Shown in pieces: positions 39,830 to 48,746 of a DNA stretch of 64,000 nt; position 1 is the stretch's first letter; the number at the start of each line of letters is the position of its first letter. Below the pieces are notes generated by a model. It did not search any database and was not told the DNA's origin. It worked only from the letters and a program-made list of their open reading frames with translations. The DNA comes from Lasiosphaeria ovina (taxonomy: Eukaryota > Ascomycota > Sordariomycetes > Sordariales > Lasiosphaeriaceae): assembly GCA_033439765.1 (NCBI GenBank), contig JAULSN010000009.1:1054001-1118000 (forward strand), read 5' to 3'. The position numbers and the translations under genes are program-made.

Positions 39830-40472
39830 GACCAACACATGGCTCAATGCGAAGGGGGGAATGGAAAGGGTCGCAAACACAGCTAAAACTGTTGGGCAGA
39901 GTTCAACGACACACTTTGCCCTATCGTTCGTGGGATTGACCCAGGAGATGGCAGCATCTTGCTTCACGTCGGGATTGACGTAGACCGGCTCGTCGGCCCT
40001 GCCTTTCATGAGATGGCCGTGTTGGCGCGGCAGCAAAAACTCGAAGCTGCGTCGCAAATATTCCTTAGCTGTCGACGGGAGCAGTGGATGCAGACGGCAG
40101 CCCTCTTCTGCCCCGCGAGAGGGCGGCCGGAACAGCTACAAACGCAGTGCCAAGCTCGCACAGTTTGTGAATCACCGTCGCTTGTTTCCAATTCTCCAAA
40201 AGCGTCCAAAGGCCTGGAATGTCAGAGGGCGGTTCCTTCCAACCCTCTATGAGAATGATGCCTTCGGTGCAGGCGCCTTGCAGATTGAGGCCAGCGGCGC
40301 TGACAGCCATGTTGAGAACCAAAGCGTCGACATCAGCGTCGGGGTCGTTGAACTTCGCGTACATCGCATTCCTCTCATTGTCTGTTTGGTGACCGCGAAC
40401 GCCCAAGGCCGAAAACGAACCCTTCTCCAGAATGGCGACCATCCATTTGTTGCATGTTAGCACCAGTTCCAA
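39830..40472 (-). pseudogene. SNF2-family helicase C-terminal fragment
   Basis: Minus strand reads LEKGSFSALGVRGHQTDNER, YAKFNDPDADVDALVLNMAV, SAAGLNLQGACTEGIILIEG, then LLENWKQATVIHKLCELGTA, and after a shift EYLRRSFEFLLPRQ. FNDPDADVDALVLNMxVSAAGLNLQxAC is helicase motif V of fungal SNF2/Rad5-like ATPases. The expected motif VI arginines (GRxxRxGQ) are degraded (LLENWKQ). N-terminal ATPase lobe absent. Such helicases remodel nucleosomes. This piece cannot work alone. Confidence 0.55.
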
Positions 40473-41100
40473 GTTTTGAAGTAGTTTCGTAACAATTGTC
40501 GTGGGATTGCGCCTTGTGTGCTGCCCAAGGCAACTGTTACGAAGCTGTTCCTGCTACGCCGACTTTTACGATATCGACGTCGAGATTGCCCTCCCCCACC
40601 CCAATTCGACGTTGCGATCCTCGAGCTCGTCAAAACACCACGATATACCTACCCCTACCTTCCCCCGACACGCCGATATCTCCTCGCTGGGACTCTCTTT
40701 CCAACTCGCGCTCTATCTCTGGCGGTCGCCGCTGGCGTTTCTGTCGGCCTCAACCACAGCGGCAAGCCAAGCCGAGAAGCTCTCGATGGACCCGGTGAAG
40801 GTCCGCGCCGTTACGGGCGCCAATTCCCGGAAGACGTCGTCCACTGGATGGGGGGTGGCGGCGCAATCTTCGACTCTTTCCGGTCCTGATCGATCTGGAC
40901 CAGTTGATTGTTCTCGATGCGCCGTGACGCGCCTCAGAATAAGGGCAACTTGCATATGGTAACTCTGAGGCCCTAATTTGTTTATAAATTAGCCAAAAGT
41001 CATGGCCGGCGCCCAGTTGCCTGAGTAATCCGTTAAATCCTGATTGGAAGGCCTTGTGTTGGTCCGGAAATGAGGTTGAAGATGGCGGTATTTTGGGGTG
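40473..41100. other. Unassigned sequence
   Basis: Overlapping frames of 100-150 codons (40501-40962, plus) are open but share no motif with known families. Their codon text differs in every frame without a clear winner. Confidence 0.3.
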
Positions 41101-41150
41101 TGGGTGGGGCTGTCAGCCAAAACCGGTTTTTGGTGTGCCCTTTTTTTTGA
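41101..41150 (+). repeat. R5 arm, second locus
   Basis: GGGTGGGGCTGTC, CCAAAA, then TTTTGGTGTGCCCTTTTTTT, matching the right arm of the 5623-5893 inverted repeat. No partner arm was found. Confidence 0.7.
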
Positions 41151-41404
41151 TCAGAGCGAGCGGGCTGCGCCTCGCAGCTGCGGGTGGGGGGTGGCGCATC
41201 ACGCTAGTGCCGGCCGCTGAACTGACCCCACGGAGATAAGAAGGCAATGCCCGTACCGACAAGGAAACGTGAGCTTGGGAAACACCGATGCCATAGGAAG
41301 ATGCATTGAAACGTAAGGGTCAGGGTTAGAAGGACAGCCAGGCACTAGAGGGAAAGGTCACAATATACTAGAGTTTCTTTTCACTTAGTGACCTGCTTCC
41401 GTTC

Positions 41405-41592
41405 GCGCCCTCTTTTTCGAGATAGCCTGTGGCGGTAGATTCCGAAGTGGCTGGAGCGGCAATGCCCGTCCAAAGTCAATCATCATGACCCCATTGACCT
41501 CGGGATTAAATAGCATGTTCGGAAGGCTGATATCCTTGTGGACCACCCCGTTATGGTGGATAGCTCGCAGCGATCGTAGCCCATTTCTGCAA
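41405..41592 (-). pseudogene. Protein kinase fragment (catalytic loop)
   Basis: Minus strand reads RSLRAIHHNGVVHKDISLPN, MLFNPEVNGVMMIDFGRA then a basic tail and stop. H-x-D-x4-N (VHKDISLPN) and DFG are the catalytic loop and metal-binding motifs of protein kinases. Small fungal kinases of this type (coil plus kinase) are often found near transposons. No N-lobe. The upstream end is cut at about 41592. Confidence 0.6.
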
Positions 41593-41904
41593 AATGGTCT
41601 AAATCATTGCTTATGACTAATCACTCATTGACATTGAGTGGCTCAGTTGTGGCGGATGTGGTTACACAGCAACCCCGCTCATCCGAGACGAGACAACAAA
41701 TACGTCCACCTGAGCCATATCAAGTTCTCGACTAGGTCGAGGCACCCAATCAACTCAGTTCCTGCTCGGTACTGCGCACGGTCAATTGGCGCTGCCCTAC
41801 ATCGAGTTTTGGTCACGTCAATTTCAAGCCTGGTACAAAAAACACGTCAACTTTGCTTCGACAACCGGACCCGCAGCACACGAAACAGCCTTTTGCAATA
41901 GATG

Positions 41905-42438
41905 ACTCGGCTAAATATAGGAGCTGCAACAGCTGCGGCGGCAGCTGCAAGAGGAACAGCGTCTACGTGGAGAACAACAGCGAAGACGCGAATTGGCCAA
42001 ACTCCAAAGCAAGGAGGACCAGCGCCGACAGCCAAGAGGCCGAACGGGAGGGCTGGGCTGGCCGCCCCCTGTATACGAGTGCCGTGGCCAGGTTGACGTG
42101 GCCCAGGCCGTGGCCGGCGTGCGTGCCGTATTCACGGCCGTGCATCGCTACGGCGTGCTGCATCGCGATGCCGAGCCCAGGAATATGCTGTGCGAGTCGA
42201 GGGGGGCGGCACGCTCATGGTGATCGATTTCGAGCGCTCCGCGGTCCGGCCTGGCTCTGCGAGTGCGCCACCGCCGCCGCCCCCGGTGGGCATGGTACTA
42301 GCCGAGGTCAATGCCGATGCGGATAAGGAGAATGCGAATCCGAATGCGGCGAATGCGGGTGCGGCTGGGCGTAGCAAGGGTCGGAAGGGCAAGAGTGGGA
42401 GTTTGGTGCAGTCAATTGCGAAGCTATTTACAAACTAA
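41905..42438 (+). pseudogene. Second protein kinase fragment with coiled coil
   Basis: One frame gives a coiled coil (ELQQLRRQLQEEQRLRGEQQ, RRRELAKLQSKEDQRRQ). After a shift, DVAQAVAGVRAVFTAVHRYG, VLHRDAEPRNMLCES and, after another one-base shift, GTLMVIDFERSAVRPG, then an Ala/Asn/Lys-rich tail ending SLVQSIAKLFTN. H-R-D-x4-N and D-F-E are the catalytic loop motifs. Between coil and kinase the N-lobe is deleted (no VAIK-type lysine). Same general family as the fragment at 41405 but not a copy of it. Confidence 0.6.
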
Positions 42439-42799
42439 ATATAGCAAAATGTAGCTAATTAAATGTTCAATTATTATAACGTGCCGGCAGTCGTTGCACG
42501 GCCAGACCGGGTCATCCTTGCAGGCACAATGTCCTCATCTTCCTCATCCTCGTCGTCATCTTCGTCTTCGTCTTCCATCTCTTCAATTTGAGACTCTGCT
42601 TAAGGCTCAACTTGGGGCTCTGCGAGAACCTCACCACTAATAGTATAGTGCCAAGGTCCATGAACCGCTTGTTAGGATTGGGAATTTTCCTCCGTTTTTG
42701 GGGCCTCATACGCTCCATCTGAGCCTCAAGGGCTTCAATGCGAGCCGGCTTGAGAATCCATTCGGTCTAAAGCTTCTCAACGGTTTCTGCAGCTTTCTG

Positions 42800-43240
42800 G
42801 AACTTCCACAATCTCGAAAAAAAAGCAGCTTAATTTGAAGCGACCTTTCTACTTTTACCTCTCCTCAGGTTTGTAACCAAAGGTTTTTTTATCGGACATC
42901 AGATTTACCCTTGCCACATTTGCGCCATTGTCACGGTCAACTTCCAGGTTTGGGAGCGCCACGCAGCTTAGGAAGCACCTCGCCGGAGCCTTGCCCCAGC
43001 CCCCGGAGAGCTGGCCCAGTCGACTCCCGTCAGTCACCCGACAGACACCGCATCTAGAGGACCCGAAATCCGGTTTCTGGAATCATCGCGCATCAACAAC
43101 CTACACAATCTCGAAAAAAAAAGCAACTTAATTTGAAGGAGCAACAAGCCTTTTGCCCGACCTTTCTTTCTACTTTTGCTTCTCCTCAGGTTTACAACCA
43201 AAGGTTTTTTGTCGGACATTAGCTTTTACCTTTACTATAT
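42800..43240 (-). repeat. R4 dispersed repeat, tandem copies
   Basis: On the minus strand from 43240: CGACAAAAAACCTTTGGTTG, AGAAGCAAAAGTAGAAAGAA, GTCGGGCAAAAGGCTTGTTG, TCGAGATTGTGTAGGTTGTT, GCAAGGCTCCGGCGAGGTGC, CGCTCCCAAACCTGGAAGTT. The first block then recurs near 42890 (AAAAACCTTTGGTTACAAAC) with a second TTTCGAGATTGTG near 42815. About 1.3 units of roughly 340 bp. Confidence 0.8.
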
Positions 43241-43420
43241 TAGCGACAGACAGCGACGTAGAGGACATGATCCAAGCTGGTAGCGACAGAAAGCAAGACC
43301 GTACATAGACAGAAACAGTCTGAGAAGAAAATGGTGCATTCCTAGCCCGGGCCAAAGAGGAACTCGACGACATGGTTGCTTTTTTTTAACAACGGCCGCC
43401 ACGTTCTTGGCAGGGTTTTT
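43240..43420 (-). repeat. R1 copy h
   Basis: ATGATCCAAGCTGGTAGCGA, CAGTCTGAGAAGAAAATGGT, CGGGCCAAAGAGGAACTCGA, then a T-run and AACAACGGCCGCCACGTTCT. Confidence 0.8.
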
Positions 43421-43489
43421 TGCGCATCTGGCCATAAGAGGCGTACAGCGAACGGCCGTTTGGACCGGAGGAGCAGCAGCAGCCGCCGC

Positions 43490-43715
43490 CGCAGGAACAG
43501 CAGCCGCAGGAGCAGCAGCCGCAGGTGCAGCAGCACCACTAGCAAGAGAAGCAGGAGAAGCAGGTGAAGCAGCAGCACCACTGGCAGGAGAAGCAGGCGA
43601 AGCAGCAGCACCACTAGCAGGAGAAGCAGGCCAAACAGGTAGGACACTAGCAGGAGAAGCAGGCCAAGTAGGTAGGACACTAGCAGGAGAAGCAGGCCAA
43701 GTAGGTAGGACATGT
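43490..43715. repeat. AGCAGGAGAAGCAGG-type minisatellite
   Basis: Units of 15-33 bp built on CACTAGCAGGAGAAGCAGGC, with the last three units (CCAA(A/G)(C/T)AGGTAGGACACTAG) 33 bp apart. Both strands are open by composition only (AGEAGQ on plus, LLLLLVSYL on minus). Confidence 0.85.
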
Positions 43716-43939
43716 TGAAGCTGACGTCCTCCTAGTCAGCAGCGGCAACTGGGGTAGCATTCTCGGCAGGTTCCTAGAGGCGAGCAGATTCAGAGTTAGT
43801 TTACTGCGGCGTGCAACAAGCAGCGATGGGCGATGGTAAGCTATATACCCAGGTAGGCTCGAAGGTCTCGTCTGTGTCGGGCCCTGGTGGAGCCTCTTAA
43901 AAAGGCCCGGATTGGAGAGAACAGACTACCCACAATCAC

Positions 43940-44335
43940 AGCGTGGACGGAAAAGTACGACGCAGATTCTTTCCATCTCCTGCCGAAAACGCCGACAGAC
44001 GGTAGGCCCTTGTCATTGACGAATACTTGGAAGCCGTCCGTCGTAGGCGGGGCGGACAACGTGGAAGTGAAGTTTGTGAGTGCGAGCGTACGTGACTCCT
44101 TCGGGGTATCTGGGGGGGGGTCTTGACTTCCAGCCTGTTAACAGCCCAGAGTTCCGACCAATGGGGAGGAAAAGAGGTTTCCAGCCAACAGCCCAGAGTT
44201 CTGACCAACGGGGAGGAAAAAGAGGTTGCCGTCGCTTCCCGTCAAGTAGTTGCTCGTGCCAATATCGGCTCCCAAATTCACTCTGCCAGTTGGGTACGGG
44301 ATCTCTGGGGCGTGGCGCGGGGCCGGGATTCATGA
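43940..44335 (-). repeat. R2 dispersed repeat, copy a
   Basis: On the minus strand: GAGATCCCGTACCCAACTGG, TTGGGAGCCGATATTGGCAC, GACGGGAAGCGACGGCAACC, GTTGGTCAGAACTCTGGGCT (twice), CTCGCACTCACAAACTTC, then CGTCGTACTTTTCCGTCC. It translates in part as LGADIGTSNYLTGSDGNLF and TTDGFQVFVNDKGLPSVGVF, suggesting an old coding element, family unknown. Internal 60-bp duplication of the CCTCCCC-GTTGGTC block. Confidence 0.7.
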
Positions 44336-45675
44336 ATTGCCTAGCCGAGTAGACACTGGCGAACAGGACGTATTAGCATTTATTGGCATTATCTTGGTAA
44401 TACAAATAGAAAAGAGCGAGAGCGCGCTAAAGCGCGGGGAGATACTCAAAGGGGGACTCTAGTGGGGGATGTCGTCGATAATAGCGAAACCGAGTAAGAG
44501 CCGTGTAAAGCGGGAAATAGAATGTTGGTGCGAGTTGAAAGACTGTCGTCAGAGACTCTCGTGCTCCCGTAGGCACCTTATTGATGATCACTTGAGCCTG
44601 GTCTGTCGAAGCTCCGAGCAGGGACGGAGTACATCAATCCTGGGGGGAGGACCCGATATCTTCAAGCGAAGGCTCGTGGCTGCGTGACTCGGCCAAGAGA
44701 GACCAAAGGTGTTTAGCATCAGACAAACCTCGTCTGACATCAGTCAAAACCCTCGCGTACTCCTCCCAGAGACGCGCTCCGCGAACCTTGGCTTGGCGGA
44801 GGTATCTGTTATCGGGGGCGCCGATAGATGCGGAACGGGCGGAGTCGGGTCGGGCGTTCGGTAGCGCTTCGGACAATTTAGAGGTGGCCCTCGGGGTTTA
44901 CAGAAGTCGAGGTATTCCAAGTTTGCGTGGCGGCAGGAGGGTAAATTGTCAGCACAGCCCTTTTCTCACCAATGCAAGCGAAGCTCGTACCTACGAACGC
45001 AGGACGGAGTAACTGTCCTCCTATCGATGCCATATCTGCTGACACAGAGTGTCGGGTGCTATACTTAACCAACTTTCAAGCATCATGGACCTCGGGATAT
45101 CCACATGGACGAGCGAGGCCTATGATGGATACTTAGTAAATATCTGCTGCAGGTCTTCACCTCAGTGCAAAGTCGTATGGCCAGGAATGGTAGGCTTGCC
45201 CTCCACGGGACTCTAGTTAGCTCAGCCACCGACACCCACTTGTGTGGTATCTGTCAGGCCTGTAGGACCACAGCGACCTCTCTGGTTTGGTAGGGTGTGG
45301 TTTCTTCCTAGTTTTTGTTTCGAGACATACATCGGCCAATCACGGCGCTCGCAGCGCAGCACATAGCGCCTATCTCCGACACCTAGACATGCTGCCCAAA
45401 CACCCCGATTTGAATTAGTGCCCTGTTTCGGCTGGCTTTTCAGTTTTTTGCTTCTCTGCTAATGAACCTCGGTGGCCTCCGCTCACTGCCGGCACTCTGT
45501 GGAGGGAGATGCGGAGTGCTTCTGTTCATACACCGCCCCTCCCTCTCCGAACTCCGTACCCCATATCCCTATTTCCTGGCCTACACTAATTTGTTAATCG
45601 GCGGGTTGACGTCAGTACAGGGGGTTTCAGGAATGCCCAGACATTGGGAGGGCTGGCCCCAGGAACCGGCCTTAC
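44336..45675. other. About 1.3 kb without a recognised feature
   Basis: No coding signal, repeat or motif that I can support. Confidence 0.4.
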
Positions 45676-45812
45676 GTTTCCCAGTGCTTGACAACGGCAG
45701 CAGTTGAGTCGATGACGGTGCCGTCCATGTCGAACAGGAAACCGCCAAAGCCGACCGACTCGGGCGGGGCGTCGAACGCTGCCGCGGCCGGAGACTCTAC
45801 TATGCTCCCCAT
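45676..45812 (-). pseudogene. First exon of a GPP1-like HAD phosphatase
   Basis: Minus-strand ATG at 45812: MGSIVESPAAAAFDAPPESV, GFGGFLFDMDGTVIDSTAAV, VKHWE. It ends at a canonical GTAAG donor (45675-45671). FDMDGTxxDS is HAD motif I with both catalytic Asp residues. The sequence resembles fungal glycerol-3-phosphatase/2-deoxyglucose-6-phosphatase, soluble cytosolic enzymes. The sequence after the donor does not resume the protein, so this is a single-exon fragment, complete with start codon and splice site. Confidence 0.7.
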
Positions 45813-46461
45813 GACGGTACGGACAGCACGTGGTCGATTGTCGGAAGGGGCACGGGCAGCGGGGAGCTGAGAACTCGTGTCTCTCAAGGTGGTCTACGTC
45901 GTGAGAATGAGATGCAGCCGAGCATCATCTTGACGCAATAACATTTCGTGACTTCGTCAGCGGACAAATATGCAATTATCACAAAACCCAAACGCGAAAA
46001 CGTGAAAGGAACCCAAAGTACTTGTAAGTTCGGTGTAAGTTGAAGGCAACTTGAGACTTGCACAGTGCCTTCTAACGTCCCTCAGCTGTCTGAGCGCCCA
46101 GGGCGTTTGGTTGCTAAGGTATGATACATCAGCGAATGGAAGGGATGAAGTCTTACTCCGTATGGAGCATGGCTTGATTAGGGTATTTCTTCCTGATCCT
46201 GGGACGGACCTAACGGGTTGGTAAGAGCAATCACAGTGCGTGGACTGTACGGCGCGCAAGAATCCGTCGCTCGTCGAGATTGGCTGCGGCCGGCTGGGGA
46301 AAGGGAATTTTGGGCGGCGGGTAATGTCCAGTCGGCAGCACAGGGCGAGCTTTGGGGTATCGAATGCAAGCCACTCCCTCTCTCGGATCCGTGCCGAATA
46401 AAGTAATAAAGAGAAAATCAGAGTCTGGAGAGGGGTGAGGCGACGGGCGACCGTCTAGCTG
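45813..46461. other. Unassigned
   Basis: No gene or repeat seen between the phosphatase exon and the NACHT/ankyrin remnant. Confidence 0.35.
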
Positions 46462-47336
46462 GTGTTTCCGTTTCCACCTGATCTGGCCGCCAGATCACTG
46501 TTTGGAGAGTTCAAGCTTGGAGAGTCGTTTCCAGATCCCCTAGCCATCGTGGACATGCTCCCGGGCATCTTGTTCGTCAGATCGCCGCTTTCTCCTGCCT
46601 CCTCGTCCAGCCCAAGCTCAGGAAATAACGACAACGACAGCCTACAGCAGGTTAAGATTGGTCACAGCTCCTTTCTCAAGTTCATCGAATCCGAGTTGAT
46701 CAAGAGGCCGGGCCCCAAGGAAGCCCAAGACTTTGCCATGGACAAAGTCGGCACGAAACAAGAGTTCATAATCGCCTGTCTCCGTTACCTTCTCCACGCT
46801 GTCGGCAAGGTGAGGGATTTGGTGGACAAGGACGAGATTCTAAGGGCTTTCCCACTGGTGGAACGCTCGGCCGAGCACGGCCTTCGCCTGGTTGAGGGCA
46901 TGACCTACGACCAGTCGCGGCCAGAGCCATTGAAGAACATAATCCCACAGATATTCTCCTCCAAAGACGCTATCCGGCTCTTAAACCTGGTGGGGGGACC
47001 TGGAGTGGCACCCTAGTTGGCTTCGAAGACTTCCTTGGGCCGCTATCGTATCCTATCGGCGAGGGCCAAAGGCGGATCTTGAACATTCTGCTCCTAAGGC
47101 GTAACGATAACAGGGCAGGAACATTAGCACGAATCCCGGCAATTATGACGAAGGAAGATATCAATGCCAGGCTGCACCAAGCTTGCGCATCCAACAACTA
47201 CGAACTCGTCGAAGAGTCCTTGCTCTCCCATGGCGCCGGCGCGCGAGCACCTGCTGGCAAATACCTATGCGCAGTCGACACGACCTTGCAGCACGGGTCT
47301 GATTACATTGTCCAGATCCTCCTGAGCAAGACGTAG
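46462..47336 (+). pseudogene. Fungal NLR-like (NACHT-ankyrin) protein remnant
   Basis: An open frame to 47016 reads DPLAIVDMLPGILFVRSPLS, then QVKIGHSSFLKFIESELIKR, EFIIACLRYLL and SAEHGLRLVEGMTYD. LPGxL, GHSSF-x-EFL and CLxYLL mark the region just after the NACHT ATPase in fungal STAND proteins. After a frame break, 47140-47336 reads INARLHQACASNNYELVEES, LLSHGA and DYIVQILLSK, which looks like the ankyrin repeats that usually follow. Walker motifs are absent. Fungal NLRs act in non-self recognition and programmed cell death. It ends exactly in R1 copy i. Confidence 0.45.
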
Positions 47337-47600
47337 AGGAAATAATCCAAGCTAGTAGCGATGGATAGTGCAAGACGTAGGGGAAATAATCCAAGCTGGT
47401 GGCGACAGACTGCAAGACGTAGAGGATATAATCCAAGCTATTAGCGACATATATCAAGGCGTAGAGGACATAATCCAAGCTGGTAGCGACAGACTGCAAG
47501 GCCGTACGTAGACAGAAACAGTCTGAGAAGAAAATGGTGCATTACTACCCCCCCCCCCCCCCTTTAAGAGCCCCCCATCAAGTCGTCCTCGAGCGGGGGC
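47330..47600 (-). repeat. R1 copy i, with four 42-bp units
   Basis: CAAGACGTAGAGGAAATAAT and variants start at 47327, 47371, 47413 and 47455 (42-44 bp apart). R1 body follows (GTACGTAGACAGAAACAGTC, GAGAAGAAAATGGTGCATTA, a C-run, CAAGTCGTCCTCGAGCGGGG). Confidence 0.9.
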
Positions 47601-48110
47601 GGAAAAGTACGACGCAGATTCTTTCCATCTCCTGCCGAAATCGCCGACAGACAGTGGGCTTCTCCAGGAGCCTACGGAGGGGAGGACGGACTGAGGGGAC
47701 TTGCTCATAGCGAGCTGGCCCACAATGTCGGGACCACACCATTACCGCCATGACGCTCGGCAAGTTCAGTCGTATGCGGAGATTAAGGCGCGGCGAAGAG
47801 AGATGAGACTGGTGCCAGAGATCCCGATCCCGTACCAAACCAGAGTGAATTTAGGAGCCGATATTGGCGCGAGCAACTACTTGACGGGAAGCGACGGCAA
47901 CCTCTTTTCCCCATTGGTCGGAACTCTGGGCTATTTATTGGCTGGAAGTCAGGACCCCCAGATAATAATTACCCTGAAGGAGCCACGCTCGCACTCACAA
48001 ACTTCTACGTTGTCCGCCCCGCCTACGACGGCTTCCAAGTATTCGTCAATATTAAGGGCCTACCTCGAATCGGGGGACCGAAGAAGGATTATTCGCAACC
48101 CCGGAACGTA
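47585..48110 (+). repeat. R2 dispersed repeat, copy b
   Basis: GCGGAAAAGTACGACGCAGA is fused directly to R1. 47820-48070 matches copy a: GAGTGAATTTAGGAGCCGAT, GGGAAGCGACGGCAACCTCT, CATTGGTCGGAACTCTGGGC, CCGCCCCGCCTACGACGGCT. It lacks the internal duplication of copy a. Confidence 0.75.
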
Positions 48111-48470
48111 GACGGGGAAAGGAATCAGTCCCGAGTAAAAATAAAAGCCCTACGACCCGGCCCTCTTTGTCCCTCCCAGACAACCGACCCGGAATCACCG
48201 TGGGTCGTCGCAGATGCAGGGCGGCCCTCGTGATTTTTCACCACGGCTCCAGCCTGAATATTACGCAAACTCCTCCGGAAATCCCGGTGAGGCGTCTTAC
48301 TTTTCCGCCTACAGTCGGTTGACAAAAGTCTGACCCATCCGATTTTGGCCCACCTTCCCACATTCTAACCACCTCCCTTCAAATGCAAGACGCCATCTCA
48401 ATTATATAGCAAAATGGCTATAAACTGAATTAAACTGATGCCCTGAAGAGGCTCTTCAAAATGAAGAATA

Positions 48471-48746
48471 TCAATATTTTGTATACCGGCCGTCTGCACC
48501 GATAACCGCTTCCAAGCGCTGTCGCATCGATAAAATCAGTGTATCTAACAGTTTATCTTCAAATTCCTCCCAAATAGTGATCGCGGCTGTAATTCAGGCT
48601 TGTAAGGCCCTGGTATTCTTTGGCATTGAGGAAAGCTTAGGGAAACGCTCCATTATCCTTTCTTTGAGCAGTTTACATACACTTTCGATAGGGTTAAGAT
48701 CTGGTGAGTATGCCGGCCAGTCTAGAAGTTTAACACTATTTTCCAA
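48471..48746 (-). pseudogene. Tc1/mariner transposase, 3' part
   Basis: Minus frame reads SVKLLDWPAYSPDLNPIESV, CKLLKERIMERFPKL, one in-frame TGA, then TIWEEFEDKLLDTLILSMRQ, RLEAVIGADGRYTKY and a stop at 48471. WPAYSPDLNPIE is the DDE_3 signature containing the catalytic Glu, and RxxAVIxAxGxxTKY is the family C-terminus. It is separated from its upstream half by the 3.1-kb MULE-2 insertion and is continuous in frame across the duplicated site. Confidence 0.9.

Noticed and set aside
43342..43713. Long Leu/Val-rich minus frame resembling a membrane protein
   Set aside because: It is created by the 15-33 bp minisatellite and an R1 copy, with no unique sequence.
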